The translations under genes were made by a program, and so were the position numbers. DNA of 64,000 nt, taken from positions 1-64,000 of the forward strand of contig NZ_QKNX01000002.1 in the NCBI RefSeq assembly GCF_005239135.1, read 5' to 3'. Origin of the DNA: Natronomonas salsuginis (lineage in GTDB: Archaea; Halobacteriota; Halobacteria; Halobacteriales; Haloarculaceae). The notes beneath the pieces were generated by a model. That model saw only the letters and a program-made list of their open reading frames with translations, searched no databases and was not told the origin of the DNA. Within the stretch, counting starts at the first letter, position 1. The number at the start of each line of letters is the position of its first letter. This document shows, in pieces, positions 1 through 11,561 of the stretch.

Positions 1-858
1 ATCGGGATGGAGCTGTCGACGATGCTCGCGAAGCTCGGGACCGAGGTGACGGTTGTCGAGATGCTCGACGACATCCTGCCGGGGTACGACGAGGACGTCA
101 CGCGACTGGTTCGCAAGCGCGCCGAGGAGTTGGGCATCGAGTTCCACTTTGGGGAGGCCGCCCAGGGGTGGGAGGAGGTCGCCGCGGCCGCGCGAGTGAC
201 GACCGAGACGGAGGACGGCGAGACGAGCGAGTACACCGCCGAGCGCGTCCTCGTCGCCGTCGGCCGCCAGCCCGCTTCGGACACGTGCAACGTCGAGGCC
301 GCCGGCGTCGAGTCGACCGACCGAGGGGTCATCGAGACGGACGACGCGGCGCGGACGACCGTCGAACACATTCAGGCGGTGGGCGACGTGGCCGGGGAGC
401 CGATGTTGGCGCACACGGCGTATCGGGAGGGCCACGTTGCCGCGGAGGTGATCGCGGGGGAGCCGTCGCGGCTGGATTATCAGGCGATTCCGGCGGCCGT
501 CTTCACGGATCCGGAGATCGGGACCGTGGGATTGAGCGCCGCGGAGGCCGAGGCGGAGGGGTTCGAGCCGGTGGTCGGTGAGATGCCGTTCCGAGCGTCG
601 GGGCGGGCGCTGACGCTCGGTATCGAGGAGGGGCTCGTGCGGATCGTCGCCGACGCTGAGACGGAGTTCGTGTTGGGCGGGCAGATCGTCGGGCCGGAAG
701 CGTCGGAGTTGATCGCCGAGGTCGGACTGGCGATCGAGATGGGGGCGCGCCTCGAGGACATCGCGGCGACGATCCACACGCATCCGACGCTGTCGGAGGC
801 GGTCGGGGAGGCGGCGGCGAACGCGCGCGGTGCGGCGACCCACACGCTCAATCGGTAG
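1..858 (+). CDS. lpdA: Dihydrolipoamide dehydrogenase, 5'-truncated
   Basis: The reading frame is open from the first base, so the N-terminus lies outside the window; what remains is the NAD-binding and dimerisation part. Visible are the start of the NAD Rossmann region (GMELSTMLAKLG), the second FAD-contact motif AVGDVAGEPMLAHTAYREG, and the C-terminal HTHPTLSEA motif carrying the active-site His-Glu pair. The redox-active Cys pair would be upstream. The family is the flavoprotein E3 component of 2-oxoacid dehydrogenase and glycine cleavage complexes, oxidising dihydrolipoyl groups with NAD+. Which complex it serves cannot be told because its upstream neighbours are missing. Confidence 0.93.
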   Translation: MGMELSTMLAKLGTEVTVVEMLDDILPGYDEDVTRLVRKRAEELGIEFHFGEAAQGWEEVAAAARVTTETEDGETSEYTAERVLVAVGRQPASDTCNVEAAGVESTDRGVIETDDAARTTVEHIQAVGDVAGEPMLAHTAYREGHVAAEVIAGEPSRLDYQAIPAAVFTDPEIGTVGLSAAEAEAEGFEPVVGEMPFRASGRALTLGIEEGLVRIVADAETEFVLGGQIVGPEASELIAEVGLAIEMGARLEDIAATIHTHPTLSEAVGEAAANARGAATHTLNR

Positions 859-917
859 GCGGATCCGCTCGCTGGGTACCCCACTCCTTTTAACTGCAGG
901 CGGACTACCGGAGGCCG

Positions 918-1721
918 ATGAGAGCCCTCACGCTCGGCCCGGAAGGAACGTACTCCCACCGCGCGACGAAGTCCGTCACCGACGACATCGAGTTCGTCGA
1001 GTCGGTGACGGGCATCGTCGAGGGGGTCGCCGGCGGCGAGTACGAACGCGGCGTCGTCCCGATCGAGAACAGCATCGAGGGGTCGGTCACCGAGTCGCTC
1101 GACGCGCTGGCGGACAGAAACGTCGCGGTCGTCCGCGAGATCGTCACGCCAATCCAACACGCTCTGCTCGCGCAAGCGAGCGAGTTTCAGACGGTCGCGA
1201 GCCACCCGCAGGCGCTCGCGCAGTGCCGCGACTTCCTGCACGAGGAGTATCCGAGCGCGAAAACGGAGGCCGTCGCGTCGACGGCTCGCGGCGTCGAGCG
1301 CGCCCGAGAGGATCCCACGGTCGCGGCGATCGCCCATCCCGCGACGGCGGGCGACGACCTGCAGGTGCTCGCCCGCGACATCCAGGACAGCACTTCGAAC
1401 GCGACCCGGTTCGTCGTGCTCGCGCCCGAGACCGAACGCTCCGACGCGGGCGGCAAGAGCACCGTGATCGTCTACCCGAACACGAACTTCCCCGGGCTGC
1501 TCCTCGAGATGCTAGAACCGTTCGCAGAGCGGGATATCAACCTCTCTCGCGTCGAATCGCGCCCGAGCGGCGAGCGCCTCGGCGATTACATCTTCCACTT
1601 CGACTTCGCGGCCGGGCTCTACGAGGAGCGCGCCCAGGAGGCCGTCGACGCGCTGCGCGAGATCGCCACCGACGGGTGGGTTCGCGTCCTCGGCTCCTAC
1701 GACACCGAACACGTGCTGTGA
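918..1721 (+). CDS. pheA: Prephenate dehydratase
   Basis: This cytosolic enzyme converts prephenate to phenylpyruvate in phenylalanine synthesis. The 267-residue protein opens with LGPEGTYSH, contains VVPIENSIEGSV (residues about 46-57) and the catalytic-site strand STSNATRFVVL near residue 160, followed by an ACT regulatory domain (about 180-260) with the ESRP element of phenylalanine-binding ACT domains, so feedback inhibition by phenylalanine is expected. It has no chorismate mutase domain, as in other archaea. A TATA-like CCTTTTAACT at 890-899 lies 19-28 nt before the ATG, which supports this start and a nearly leaderless transcript. Confidence 0.95.
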   Translation: MRALTLGPEGTYSHRATKSVTDDIEFVESVTGIVEGVAGGEYERGVVPIENSIEGSVTESLDALADRNVAVVREIVTPIQHALLAQASEFQTVASHPQALAQCRDFLHEEYPSAKTEAVASTARGVERAREDPTVAAIAHPATAGDDLQVLARDIQDSTSNATRFVVLAPETERSDAGGKSTVIVYPNTNFPGLLLEMLEPFAERDINLSRVESRPSGERLGDYIFHFDFAAGLYEERAQEAVDALREIATDGWVRVLGSYDTEHVL

Positions 1722-2001
1722 TCGTGACGCGTTCCGTCAGTCTCTGTACCGCTTCGTGAGCGCCCGCTGAACGTGCGGCGCTCCCCGCGGCCAGCGCTGC
1801 ATCGGTGCGGTATCTGTTGGATAGCTTTTCACAAGGGTTTTTGAGTGATGCCGACCAATGTGGCTTCACGAGCAGTTTCCGGGCCGAACGGGAGGCGGGC
1901 CGGATAGCCGCCGCCGTCTGATTTGACAATCCTTAAATCCTCCCCGCGTATAACGAACTGTAGTATCTCGTGACAGCTTCTTTCCCCGGCCAGCCAAACA
2001 C

Positions 2002-2229
2002 ATGGTAGACGTAAGCCAACACAATCTGGTTCCGGAGCACACGGTCCTCGACCACGAAACCGTCGAGGACGTGCTCGCGGAGTACGACGTCCGTCGCACA
2101 GACTTACCGAAAATACAGCGCCGCGACGCCGCCCTGCCCGAGGATGCGGAGGTCGGCGACGTGGTGAAGATCGTTCGCGACTCGCGAACCACCGACGAAG
2201 CGGTGGTGTACCGACTGGTGGTAGAATGA
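2002..2229 (+). CDS. rpoH: DNA-directed RNA polymerase subunit H (Rpb5-like)
   Basis: First gene of the RNA polymerase operon. The 75-residue protein corresponds to the C-terminal domain of eukaryotic Rpb5, including [10 protein letters not shown] near the N-terminus and [10 protein letters not shown] in the middle, both typical of archaeal subunit H. It sits on the downstream jaw of the polymerase. The stop overlaps the start of rpoB2 by 4 nt, so translation is probably coupled. The promoter should be in the 280-nt spacer upstream, where AT-rich CCTTAAATCC (1931-1940) and GTATAACG (1948-1955) stand out; I cannot decide between them. Confidence 0.96.
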   Translation: MVDVSQHNLVPEHTVLDHETVEDVLAEYDVRRTDLPKIQRRDAALPEDAEVGDVVKIVRDSRTTDEAVVYRLVVE

Positions 2230-3791
2230 ACAGGCAAGACCGACGCGCGATTTCGCGGGAGTACTTCTCGCGGGAACGACTGGCGGAGCACCACTTCCGA
2301 TCGTTCAACAACTTCCTCGAACACGGCATGCAGCGGGTCGTCGACGAGAAGGAGTCGATCGAGACAGACATCGGCGACAAGGAGGGCCAAGAGCCGGTCC
2401 GCGTCGATCTCAGCAACGTCCGGGTCGTGACCCCACGGGTTCGGGAGGCCGACGGCTCCGAGGAACTGCTCTACCCGCAGGAGGCCCGCCTCCGGAACAT
2501 CACCTACTCCGCGCCGGTGTTCATGGAGATGAGCATCGTCCGCGGTGGCGAGGAGGAGGAGGAACACGTGGTCGACCAAGCGGAGACGAAGGTCGGTCGC
2601 ATGCCGATCATGGTCGGCTCGAACAAGTGCAACATCGCCGATTTCACCCGCGAGGAACTCATCGAGATCGGCGAGGACCCCGCCGACCCCGGCGGCTACT
2701 TCATCGTCAACGGCTCCGAGCGCGTGCTGATGACGAGCGAGGACCTCGCGCCGAACAAGATCCTGGCCGAGTACGACACGAAGTACGGCGACGAGATCCA
2801 GATCGCGAAGACGTTCTCCCAGCGCCGCGGCTACCGCGCGCTCGTGCTCTGTGAGCGCAACCGAAGCGGCATCCTCGAGGTGTCGTTCCCCTCGGTTTCG
2901 GGCTCGATCAACTTCGTGACGCTCGTCAGAGCGCTGGGGCTCGAATCCGACGAGGAGATCGTCCACCGCGTCTCCGACGACCCCGAGATCGTGAAGTTCA
3001 TGCTCGAGAACTTGGAGGCCGCCGAGGTCGGCTCGACCGCCGAGGCGATCGAGACGCTCGGTCAGCGCGTCGCCGCCGGGCAGGGAAAGAACTATCAGCT
3101 GAAACGTGCGAACTACGTCATCGACCGGTACCTCCTGCCGCACCTCCACGAGGAGGGCATCGAGGACGAGGAGGTCCGGATGAACAAGGCGGTCTACCTC
3201 TGCCGGATGGCCGAGGCGTGCTTCGAGCTGGCGCTCGGTCGGCGCGAATCCGACGACAAGGACCACTACGCGAACAAGCGGCTGAAGGTCTCCGGGGACC
3301 TGATGAAGGACCTGTTCCGGACGGCGCTCAACAAGCTCTCACGCGACGTGAAGTACCAGCTCGAACGGGCGAACATGCGGAACCGACAGCTCTCGGTGAG
3401 TACGGTCGTCCGCTCGGACGTGCTGACAGAGCGGCTCGAACACCCGATCGCGACCGGCAACTGGGTCGGCGGCCGCTCCGGCGTCTCCCAGCTGGTCGAT
3501 CGGACCGACTACATGGGCGTTCTGAGCCACCTTCGACGGCTTCGCTCGCCGCTCAGCCGATCGCAGCCCCACTTCGAGGCGCGGGACCTCCACGCGACCC
3601 AGTGGGGTCGCATCTGCCCCTCCGAGACGCCCGAAGGACCGAACTGCGGGCTTGTCAAGAACTTCGCACAGGCGATGGAACTGTCCCAGAACGTCACCGA
3701 CGAGCGCGAACTGAAGCGCGAACTCGCGTCGATGGGCGTCGAGGGGATTCCGGGAATCGAGACGGTCGAAGCACACACCGCGGACGACTAA
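2226..3791 (+). CDS. rpoB2: DNA-directed RNA polymerase subunit B'' (N-terminal half of Rpb2)
   Basis: This 521-residue protein is the N-terminal half of the second-largest polymerase subunit. It carries the lobe and protrusion regions, with [19 protein letters not shown] near residue 160, and the fork-region sequence [20 protein letters not shown] near residue 460. Splitting of subunit B into B'' and B' is normal in Halobacteria and many methanogens. It overlaps rpoH by 4 nt and is followed after one base by rpoB1, so the two halves are made in equal amounts from one transcript. Confidence 0.97.
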   Translation: MNRQDRRAISREYFSRERLAEHHFRSFNNFLEHGMQRVVDEKESIETDIGDKEGQEPVRVDLSNVRVVTPRVREADGSEELLYPQEARLRNITYSAPVFMEMSIVRGGEEEEEHVVDQAETKVGRMPIMVGSNKCNIADFTREELIEIGEDPADPGGYFIVNGSERVLMTSEDLAPNKILAEYDTKYGDEIQIAKTFSQRRGYRALVLCERNRSGILEVSFPSVSGSINFVTLVRALGLESDEEIVHRVSDDPEIVKFMLENLEAAEVGSTAEAIETLGQRVAAGQGKNYQLKRANYVIDRYLLPHLHEEGIEDEEVRMNKAVYLCRMAEACFELALGRRESDDKDHYANKRLKVSGDLMKDLFRTALNKLSRDVKYQLERANMRNRQLSVSTVVRSDVLTERLEHPIATGNWVGGRSGVSQLVDRTDYMGVLSHLRRLRSPLSRSQPHFEARDLHATQWGRICPSETPEGPNCGLVKNFAQAMELSQNVTDERELKRELASMGVEGIPGIETVEAHTADD

Positions 3792-3792
3792 C

Positions 3793-5619
3793 ATGAGCCA
3801 GGGACGAGAAGCCAAAGTGTACGTAAACGGGAGCCTCATCGGCACCCATCCGGACCCGCACAGACTCGCAAACGACATCCGAGAATCGCGACGCCGCGGC
3901 GAGATCGACGAGATGGTCAACGTCTCCGTCCGCGACCGAACGGACGAAGTCATCGTCAACGCCGACGCCGGCCGTGCCCGCCGCCCGCTGCTCGTGATCG
4001 AGGACGGCGAGCCGATCATGAGCGACGAGGAACTAGAGGCCGTCAAGGAAGGCGAACTGGCCTTCGAATCGCTCGTCGACCGCGGCTACATCGAGTTCAT
4101 CGACGCCGAGGAGGAAGAGGACATCTACGTCGCCGTCGACGAGGACGACCTGACCGAGGATCACACCCACCTCGAGGTCGACCCGCAGCTGATGTTCGGG
4201 ATCGGTGCGGGGATGATCCCATACCCGGAACACAACGCGTCGCCGCGGATCACGATGGGATCGGGGATGATCAAGCAGTCGCTCGGCCTCCCGAGCGCGA
4301 ACTACCGCATCCGCCCCGACACCCGACAGCACCTGCTGCACTACCCGCAGCTGTCGATCGTCAAGACACAGACGACCGAACAGATCGGCTACGACGACCG
4401 ACCGGCCGCCCAGAACTTCGTCGTCGCGGTCATGAGCTACGAGGGGTTCAACATCGAGGACGCCCTCGTCATGAACAAAGCGAGCGTCGAACGGGCGCTC
4501 GCCCGATCGCACTTTTTCCGGACCTACGAGGGCGAGGAACGGCGCTACCCCGGCGGCCAGGAGGACCGCTTCGAGATCCCCGAAGACGACGTGCGGGGCG
4601 CCCGCGGCGAGGAGGCCTACACCCACCTCGACGAGGACGGCCTCGTCAACCCCGAGACGGACGTCGGAGAGAACGACGTGTTGCTCGGCAAGACGTCGCC
4701 GCCGCGGTTCCTCGAAGAACCGGACGACATGGGTGGCCTTTCCCCGCAGAAACGGCGCGAGACCTCCGTGACGATGCGATCCGGCGAATCCGGCGTCGTC
4801 GACACGGTCACGCTGATGGAGGGCGAGGACGGCTCGAAGCTCTCGAAGGTGAAGGTCCGCGACGAACGGGTCCCCGAACTGGGGGACAAGTTCGCGTCCC
4901 GACACGGACAGAAGGGCGTCGTCGGCCACCTCGCACCGCAGGAGGACATGCCGTTCACACAAGATGGCGTCGTTCCCGACCTCGTCGTCAACCCGCACGC
5001 GCTGCCGTCGCGGATGACGGTCGGTCACATCCTCGAGATGCTCGGCGGCAAGGTCGGATCCCTCGAGGGCCGGCGCGTCGACGGGACGCCGTTCCAAGGC
5101 GAAAACGAGGACGAACTCCGGCAGGCGCTCGTCGACCGCGGCTACAAGTCCAACGGCAAGGAGATCATGTACTCCGGCGTCACCGGCGAGAAGATCGAGG
5201 CCGAGATCTTCGTCGGCGTCATCTTCTATCAGAAGCTCTACCACATGGTCTCGAACAAACTGCACGCCCGTTCGCGCGGGCCGGTGCAGGTGTTGACGAG
5301 ACAGCCGACCGAGGGGCGCGCCCGCGAGGGCGGCCTCCGGATCGGTGAGATGGAGCGGGACGTGTTCATCGGTCACGGCGCGGCAATGACGCTCAAGGAA
5401 CGGCTCCTCGATGAGTCCGACCGCGAGGACATCTACGTCTGTGGACAGTGTGGTATGAGCGCGGTCGAGAACGTCGAACAACGACGCGTCTACTGTCCGA
5501 ACTGCGACGAGGAGACGGACGTACACGAGGTCGAGATGAGTTACGCGTTCAAGCTGCTTCTCGACGAGATGAAGGCGCTGGGTATCGCCCCGCGCATCGA
5601 ACTGGAGGACGCTGTATAA
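3793..5619 (+). CDS. rpoB1: DNA-directed RNA polymerase subunit B' (C-terminal half of Rpb2)
   Basis: This 608-residue C-terminal half of the second-largest subunit includes the hybrid-binding and wall regions, with [12 protein letters not shown], the invariant [12 protein letters not shown] and the [20 protein letters not shown] anchor sequence. A zinc-binding set CGQCGM...YCPNC lies near residues 552-576. The start follows rpoB2 after 1 nt and the stop TAA shares one base with the rpoA1 ATG, indicating tight coupling. Length and motif order are complete. Confidence 0.97.
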   Translation: MSQGREAKVYVNGSLIGTHPDPHRLANDIRESRRRGEIDEMVNVSVRDRTDEVIVNADAGRARRPLLVIEDGEPIMSDEELEAVKEGELAFESLVDRGYIEFIDAEEEEDIYVAVDEDDLTEDHTHLEVDPQLMFGIGAGMIPYPEHNASPRITMGSGMIKQSLGLPSANYRIRPDTRQHLLHYPQLSIVKTQTTEQIGYDDRPAAQNFVVAVMSYEGFNIEDALVMNKASVERALARSHFFRTYEGEERRYPGGQEDRFEIPEDDVRGARGEEAYTHLDEDGLVNPETDVGENDVLLGKTSPPRFLEEPDDMGGLSPQKRRETSVTMRSGESGVVDTVTLMEGEDGSKLSKVKVRDERVPELGDKFASRHGQKGVVGHLAPQEDMPFTQDGVVPDLVVNPHALPSRMTVGHILEMLGGKVGSLEGRRVDGTPFQGENEDELRQALVDRGYKSNGKEIMYSGVTGEKIEAEIFVGVIFYQKLYHMVSNKLHARSRGPVQVLTRQPTEGRAREGGLRIGEMERDVFIGHGAAMTLKERLLDESDREDIYVCGQCGMSAVENVEQRRVYCPNCDEETDVHEVEMSYAFKLLLDEMKALGIAPRIELEDAV

Positions 5620-8600
5620 TGCACGGACAAACCCCAAAAGAGATCGGCTCGCTGAGTTTCGGGCTGATGGATCCCGAGGAGTACCGGAACATGTCGGCCA
5701 CGAAGATCATCACGGCCGACACCTACGACGACGACGGCTTCCCGATCGACATGGGACTGATGGATCCCCGACTCGGCGTCATCGACCCCGGACTGGAGTG
5801 TAAAACCTGCGGGAAACACAGCGGCTCGTGTAACGGCCACTTCGGCCACATCGAACTCGCCGCGCCCGTCGTCCACGTCGGCCACGCCAAGTTGATCCGC
5901 CGACTGCTCCGCGGCACCTGTCGAGGGTGCGGCCGCCTCACGCTCGCGGACCCCTCCGACCGGGAGTACCGCCGCGAGTTCTTCAAAGAGCGCGACGATA
6001 CCCCGCCGCGAACCTGGTTCGTCAGCCCTGAGGACGCCCGAAGGGCTCAGGAGAAAGCCGAACAGGCCGCCGAGCGGAAACGCCAGCAGTTCCTCGACCA
6101 ACTCGAGCGCACCCGCGACCTCGGCGAGGATCCCTCGCGCGTCCTGAAGGCGGCGATCCGACAGGCGCGCGACGCCGACTACTGTCCGTACTGTACGGAG
6201 GACGACGACTACCGACGGGATTACCCGACGGCCCAGTACGACATCAATCACGAGAAACCGTCGACGTATCTCGAACAGGGGCCAGTCCCCGATTCGGACG
6301 TTCGCGATCTGCTCGCCGAGGCCCTCGAGGGCGGCGAGGGTGGAACCGAGATCGAACTCGGCGAACTCGTCGAGGTCGTCAACGACGTCGTCGAGACGTG
6401 GGGTGGCGACGCGATGCTCACCGTCGCGGACATCAGCCGGCTGATGAGCGGGCAGGGGCCGGGCGACAGCGAGCGGATCGGCCGCGAGCACGTCTCCTTA
6501 CTCCAGATCATCGGCGAACAGATGTCCTCTGACGGTCCGTTTGGTGGCCGCTTCGAGAGCGCGCCCGCGCCGGACGCCTTCGTCTCTTACAGCGGCGACA
6601 AGCTGATGCCGAGCAACATCCGCGATCGCTTCGAGGCGATCCCCGACGAGGACATCGAGACGCTCGGAATCGACTCGGAGCGCTCTCGACCCGAGTGGAC
6701 GATCCTGACCGTCCTGCCGGTGCCGCCGGTGACGGCGCGCCCGTCGATCACGCTCGACAACGGTCAGCGGAGCGAGGACGACCTCACGCACAAGCTCGTG
6801 GACATCATCCGGATCAACCAGCGGTTCATGGAGAACCGCGAGGCCGGCGCGCCACAGCTCATCATCGAGGATCTCTGGGAGCTGTTGCAGTACCACGTCA
6901 CCACGTTCATGGACAACGAAATCTCGGGGACGCCGCCGGCCCGACACCGCTCGGGGCGACCGCTGAAGACGCTCAGCCAGCGGCTGAAGGGCAAAGAGGG
7001 CCGCTTCCGCGGCTCGCTGTCCGGAAAGCGTGTCAACTTCTCGGCGCGAACCGTCATCTCTCCGGACCCGACGCTCTCGTTGAACGAGGTCGGCGTCCCG
7101 GACCGGGTCGCCAGCGAGATGACCCAGACGATGATCGTCAACGACCGGAACCTCGAGGACGCTCGTCGATACGTCGCCAACGGGCCGGAGGCCCATCCCG
7201 GCGCGAACTACGTCAAACGTCCCGACGGTCGACGCCTGAAGGTCACCGAGAAGAACTGCGAGGAGCTCTCCGAGAAGGTCCAGCCCGGCTGGGAGGTCGC
7301 ACGCCACCTCATCGACGGCGACATCGTCATCTTCAACCGACAGCCGTCGCTGCACCGGATGAGTATCATGGCCCACGAAGTGGTCGTGATGCCGTACAAG
7401 ACGTTCCGGCTCAACACCGTCGTCTGTCCGCCGTACAACGCCGACTTCGACGGCGACGAGATGAACATGCACGCCCTCCAGAACGAGGAGGCCCGCGCGG
7501 AGGCGCGCGTCCTCATGCGCGTCCAAGAGCAGATCCTCAGCCCGCGCTTCGGCGAGAACATCATCGGCGCGATCCAGGACCACATCTCCGGGCTGTACCT
7601 GTTGACCCACGAGAATCCGGAGTTCAACGAGACGCAGGCGCTCGATCTGCTCCGGGCGACGAGCATCGACGGGCTGCCGGAGCCGGACTTCACGAACGAG
7701 GCCGGCGTCGAGTACTGGACCGGGCGGACGCTCTTTTCGGAGCTGCTGCCGGACGGACTCGACCTCACCTTCACCTCCTCGGCTGGCGACGACGTCGAGA
7801 TCGTCGACGGCGAACTCGTCGCGGGGACGATCGACGAGGACGCGGTCGGCGCGTTCGGCGGCGAGGTCGTCGACACGATCTGTAAGGTCTACGGCAACAC
7901 CCGCGCCCGCGTCTTCATCAACGAGGTCGCGACGCTCGCGATGCGGTCGATCATGCACTTCGGATTCTCGATCGGGATCGACGACGAGTCGATCGAACGC
8001 GAGGCCGAAGAGCAGATCGCCGAGGCGATCGACAACGCCAACGAACGCGTCCAGACGCTCATCGAAACGTACCGAAACGGCGAACTCGAATCGCTGCCAG
8101 GCCGGACGGTCGACGAGACACTGGAGATGAAGATCATGCAGACGCTCGGCAAAGCGCGTGACTCCGCCGGTGACATCGCCGACGATCACTTCACCGACGA
8201 CAATCCGGCGGTCGTGATGGCCCAGTCCGGTGCGCGTGGCTCGATGCTCAATCTCACGCAGATGGCCGGCTGCGTCGGCCAGCAGGCGGTTCGTGGCGAG
8301 CGCATCAACCGCGGCTACGAGGACCGTACCCTCAGCCACTTCAAGCCGAACGACCTCTCCTCGGACGCCCACGGGTTCGTACAGAACTCCTACCGAAACG
8401 GCCTGACGCCGAAGGAGTTCTTCTTCCACGCGATGGGCGGTCGCGAGGGGCTCGTCGACACGGCGGTTCGAACCTCGAAGTCCGGCTACCTCCAGCGGCG
8501 GCTGATCAACGCGCTCTCGGAGCTCGAAACGCAGTACGACGGCACCGTTCGGGATACCTCGGACACCATCGTCCAGTTCGAGTTCGGCGAGGACGGTACC

Positions 8601-8798
8601 TCGCCGGTCCGCGTCTCCTCCGCCGAGGAGTTCGACATCGATATCGACTCGATCGCCGACCGGATCCTCGACGAGGAGTTCGAATCACCGGCCCAACGCG
8701 AGGAGTTCCTCGGCATCCAAGAGCCGAAAACGAACATCTCCGAACACGGGGAATCGTGGCGCTCGGTTTCGGGTGCGGAGGTGGAATCGGATGACTGA
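5619..8798 (+). CDS. rpoA1: DNA-directed RNA polymerase subunit A' (N-terminal part of Rpb1)
   Basis: The largest polymerase polypeptide, 1059 residues. The N-terminal zinc clamp is visible as [20 protein letters not shown], and the catalytic Mg-binding loop as [12 protein letters not shown] near residue 610. The chosen ATG overlaps the rpoB1 stop by one base; an in-frame extension further upstream would run through the rpoB1 coding sequence and lacks the family's usual N-terminus ([17 protein letters not shown]). The C-terminal jaw and cleft are supplied by rpoA2, which overlaps by 8 nt. Confidence 0.97.
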   Translation: MHGQTPKEIGSLSFGLMDPEEYRNMSATKIITADTYDDDGFPIDMGLMDPRLGVIDPGLECKTCGKHSGSCNGHFGHIELAAPVVHVGHAKLIRRLLRGTCRGCGRLTLADPSDREYRREFFKERDDTPPRTWFVSPEDARRAQEKAEQAAERKRQQFLDQLERTRDLGEDPSRVLKAAIRQARDADYCPYCTEDDDYRRDYPTAQYDINHEKPSTYLEQGPVPDSDVRDLLAEALEGGEGGTEIELGELVEVVNDVVETWGGDAMLTVADISRLMSGQGPGDSERIGREHVSLLQIIGEQMSSDGPFGGRFESAPAPDAFVSYSGDKLMPSNIRDRFEAIPDEDIETLGIDSERSRPEWTILTVLPVPPVTARPSITLDNGQRSEDDLTHKLVDIIRINQRFMENREAGAPQLIIEDLWELLQYHVTTFMDNEISGTPPARHRSGRPLKTLSQRLKGKEGRFRGSLSGKRVNFSARTVISPDPTLSLNEVGVPDRVASEMTQTMIVNDRNLEDARRYVANGPEAHPGANYVKRPDGRRLKVTEKNCEELSEKVQPGWEVARHLIDGDIVIFNRQPSLHRMSIMAHEVVVMPYKTFRLNTVVCPPYNADFDGDEMNMHALQNEEARAEARVLMRVQEQILSPRFGENIIGAIQDHISGLYLLTHENPEFNETQALDLLRATSIDGLPEPDFTNEAGVEYWTGRTLFSELLPDGLDLTFTSSAGDDVEIVDGELVAGTIDEDAVGAFGGEVVDTICKVYGNTRARVFINEVATLAMRSIMHFGFSIGIDDESIEREAEEQIAEAIDNANERVQTLIETYRNGELESLPGRTVDETLEMKIMQTLGKARDSAGDIADDHFTDDNPAVVMAQSGARGSMLNLTQMAGCVGQQAVRGERINRGYEDRTLSHFKPNDLSSDAHGFVQNSYRNGLTPKEFFFHAMGGREGLVDTAVRTSKSGYLQRRLINALSELETQYDGTVRDTSDTIVQFEFGEDGTSPVRVSSAEEFDIDIDSIADRILDEEFESPAQREEFLGIQEPKTNISEHGESWRSVSGAEVESDD

Positions 8799-9999
8799 GA
8801 TCACCGAGGAGATGGAGGCCGTCGTCGAGGACAGCGACCTCCCACGACGGCTGAAGGACAACGTCTACGCAGCGATCGAGGCTCGCGACGGCGTGACGGT
8901 CGAAAACGTCGAGGACATCACCTACGGCGTCGAATCGCAGTACCTCGAATCCCGCGTCGATCCGCTCGACCCCGTCGGGACCGTGTCCGCCCAGAGCATC
9001 GGTGAACCCGGTACGCAGATGACGATGAACACGTTTCACTACGCGGGCGTAGCGGAGATCGACGTGACCCAAGGGCTACCGCGGCTCATCGAGCTAGTCG
9101 ACGCGCGAAAGACCCCCGACACGCCGATGATGACGGTTCATCTCGACGGCGTCTACGCGACCGACCGGGATCGCGCCCACGAGGTCGTCTGGGAGATCGA
9201 GGCGACGAAGATCCTCGCGCTGGGTGACGTCTCGACGAACGTCGCGGACATGCTCGTCCAGATCGATCTCAACGAGGAGACGCTGGCCGAGCGATGGCCG
9301 ACGGTCAACAGCATCGACGACATCGCCGGCAGAATCGCGGGCACGATCGAGGCCGAACTCGGCGTCGAGACGGACCGACCGTCGACGACAACCGTCCAGT
9401 TCGGCCCCGAAGAGCCGTCCTACCGGCGGCTGCTGCAACTCGTCGAGGAGCTTCGCGAGATCGTGTTCAAGGGGATCGAGGAGATCAACCGAGTCGTCAT
9501 CCGCAAGGAGGATCTCGACGCCGGCGAGCAGTTCGTCCTCTACACCGAGGGCTCGAACCTGAAGAAGGTCCTCGACATCGAGGGCGTCGACGCCTCGCGG
9601 ACGACGTGTAACAACATCCACGAGATCCACAGCAACCTCGGAATCGAGGCGGCCCGCGAGGCGATCATCGAGGAGACGATGAACACGCTCGAAGAGCAGG
9701 GGCTCGACGACGTGAACATCCGCCACCTCATGCTCGTCGCGGACATCATGACGAACAACGGCGACATCGAGTCGATCGGCCGTCACGGCATCTCGGGCAA
9801 CAAGGATTCGGTGCTGGCACGCGCCGCGTTCGAGGTGACCGTCAACCACCTCATCGACGCCGCGATCCACGGCGAAGTGGACGACCTCGACGGCGTCACG
9901 GAGAACGTCATCGTCGGCAAGCCGATCAAACTCGGCACCGGCGACGTCGACCTCCGGATGGGTGCCAGACAGTCCGGTAGCCCCTCTGCGGACGACTGA
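8791..9999 (+). CDS. rpoA2: DNA-directed RNA polymerase subunit A'' (C-terminal part of Rpb1)
   Basis: Completes the Rpb1 equivalent. The 402-residue protein contains [20 protein letters not shown] (trigger-loop region, about residues 66-87), [19 protein letters not shown] after it, and the C-terminal cleft motif [21 protein letters not shown]. The start ATG at 8791 lies inside the end of rpoA1 in another frame. A separate A'' gene is the normal archaeal arrangement; no intein is present. Confidence 0.97.
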   Translation: MTEITEEMEAVVEDSDLPRRLKDNVYAAIEARDGVTVENVEDITYGVESQYLESRVDPLDPVGTVSAQSIGEPGTQMTMNTFHYAGVAEIDVTQGLPRLIELVDARKTPDTPMMTVHLDGVYATDRDRAHEVVWEIEATKILALGDVSTNVADMLVQIDLNEETLAERWPTVNSIDDIAGRIAGTIEAELGVETDRPSTTTVQFGPEEPSYRRLLQLVEELREIVFKGIEEINRVVIRKEDLDAGEQFVLYTEGSNLKKVLDIEGVDASRTTCNNIHEIHSNLGIEAAREAIIEETMNTLEEQGLDDVNIRHLMLVADIMTNNGDIESIGRHGISGNKDSVLARAAFEVTVNHLIDAAIHGEVDDLDGVTENVIVGKPIKLGTGDVDLRMGARQSGSPSADD

Positions 10000-10026
10000 T
10001 CGACGCTCGGCTCACTTCATCCCGTT

Positions 10027-10452
10027 ATGATCGTTACCCTCTCTGACGAAGCCAGACAGTACATTGCCCTTTTCGACGACGAGACGGACGTGCCGGCGAT
10101 CGACTGCGTCGTCGACGATGAGTACGATCGCCTCGCCTTCGTCGTTCCCGCGGGGACGATGGGTCAGGCGATCGGCCCCGGTGGCAAGCACGTTCGCACC
10201 GTCGAATCGGCGCTCGGACGGACCGTGATCGTTGTCGAAAACGCGGATAGGGCCGCTGATTTCGTCGCGAACGCCCTCGCCCCCGCGGCGGTGTACAATG
10301 TCACGATCAGCGAGAACGACACGACGATCGCCTACGCCGAGGTCGACCACGACGACCGCGGAGTCGCGATCGGCAAGGACGGCCGCCGGATCGATCTGGC
10401 GCGACGGTTGGCGAAGCGACATTTCGATATCGACGGCATCGAGCTGACCTGA
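10027..10452 (+). CDS. nusA: NusA-like KH-domain transcription factor
   Basis: A 141-residue protein made of two KH RNA-binding domains, with GXXG-type loops GQAIGPGGKHVR (about residues 48-59) and GVAIGKDGRRIDLARRLA (about 113-130). This is the short archaeal NusA family, which lacks the N-terminal polymerase-binding and S1 domains of bacterial NusA. It follows rpoA2 after 27 nt in the usual archaeal order (rpoA2, nusA, rpsL, rpsG). The role in transcription elongation or termination is inferred from the family. Confidence 0.92.
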   Translation: MIVTLSDEARQYIALFDDETDVPAIDCVVDDEYDRLAFVVPAGTMGQAIGPGGKHVRTVESALGRTVIVVENADRAADFVANALAPAAVYNVTISENDTTIAYAEVDHDDRGVAIGKDGRRIDLARRLAKRHFDIDGIELT

Positions 10453-10526
10453 TCGGGCCGTTTGATTGCGCGAACGCGCCGCAGACGAATTTAGTACTCG
10501 ACGATCGAACCTGGCTTCGGTCACCG

Positions 10527-11119
10527 ATGATCGAGTACGACGCCCGCGAGATCGGCACCGACGAGAACGCACGAATCAGCAAGACCGCGGTCACCCTCGG
10601 CCGATCGCGTGGGTCAGCACCGTTGACGGGGACGGCACCGAGAATCTCGCGCCGTTCAGTTCGTACAACTACCTCGGATCGAGCCGGCCGGTGCTCGCGT
10701 TCAGTGCCGCGACCGAGCAGGACGGCGAACCGAAAGACACCGTCGACAACGTCCTCGAAACCGAGGAGTTCGCCGTCAACGTCGTCACGGAGCCGCTCAT
10801 CGAGACGATGGACGCGATGGCCGCGGGGCTGCCGCCCGAGGAGATCGAGTTCGCGTTCGCCGACGTCGAGCGCGCCGAGTGCCGGCAGATCGCGCCGCCG
10901 CGGGTGGCCAACGCCGCGGTCACGATGGGGTGTACGCTGTACGACACGCTCGACCCGTACGACCGGACGGTGATTCTGGGCGGCGTTCGACACTACCACG
11001 TCCCCGAGGACGTGCTGACCGACGGGAGGATCGATTCGCGAAAGCTCGCGACCGTCGGTCGGTTGGACAGTCCGTACTACACCGTCTCCGAACCGGTCGA
11101 GTTCGAGCGGCAGGTCTGA
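10527..11119 (+). pseudogene. Flavin reductase-like (FMN split-barrel) gene, frameshifted
   Basis: The start MIEYDAREIGTDENARISKT is that of haloarchaeal FMN-binding split-barrel proteins (flavin reductase/DIM6-NTAB type), but the frame shifts at the CCC run at 10594-10596. One further C would join AVT to PRPIAWVSTVDGDG and restore one continuous protein of about 197 residues that runs to 11119 (LAPFSSYNYLG, FAVNVVTEPL, VILGGVRHYHV). It is therefore either a recently broken gene or an assembly error in a C run. A TATA-like TTTAGTAC near 10490 precedes the ATG. The gene sits between nusA and rpsL, which are usually adjacent. Confidence 0.8.
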
Positions 11120-11236
11120 GTCGGCTCGGTTGTGGTATGGGGTTGATTTCATATCCTATGGATACATCAGCTGTGAGGTCCCCACGTGAACGCAACGGGG
11201 GAACGCCTTTCACGAGACGGGGAGGGGTGTTACGAA

Positions 11237-11446
11237 ATGTCGCCAACCGGTTCCGATACCGAAGGATTGGACTTTTCACTCCGTAATGCGATTCTAGCTG
11301 TGCTTCTGCTTTTCATTGTTAGGCTCGGAACAGGGTGGGCGAGAGGCATCGTGGAAGGGGACTATCTGATAGGTATAGTAGGCTTGATTCTTGCTCTTGG
11401 ACCGATCGTCTGGTTGCTGTTTGTAATCAGTGAGGCATATTTCTGA
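11237..11446 (+). CDS. Small two-helix membrane protein, unrecognised
   Basis: A 69-residue protein with a polar N-terminus (MSPTGSDTEGLDFSLR) and two hydrophobic segments at about 20-35 (AILAVLLLFIVRLG) and 45-66 (LIGIVGLILALGPIVWLLF). I recognise no family. The ATG at 11237 was preferred to an upstream in-frame ATG (11186) because the protein's polar start fits haloarchaeal style. The stretch is AT-richer than the surrounding translation genes, suggesting an insertion between the broken flavin reductase and rpsL. Confidence 0.55.
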   Translation: MSPTGSDTEGLDFSLRNAILAVLLLFIVRLGTGWARGIVEGDYLIGIVGLILALGPIVWLLFVISEAYF

Positions 11447-11561
11447 AAACTCTCTCAGATGTACTGTTGAGAGCAATTTCCGCCGCGACCGAATGGACGA
11501 AGCAAACCCGACGAAGAAAAAGATGGTGCTTAAGTAGCTCCGTAGGGAACGAACTGGTACT

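Noticed and set aside
4033-5637. 534-codon open frame on the minus strand across rpoB1
   Set aside because: It is a shadow of the high-GC rpoB1 gene: the opposite frame stays open because GC-rich third positions avoid stops. The plus strand encodes a complete RNA polymerase subunit.
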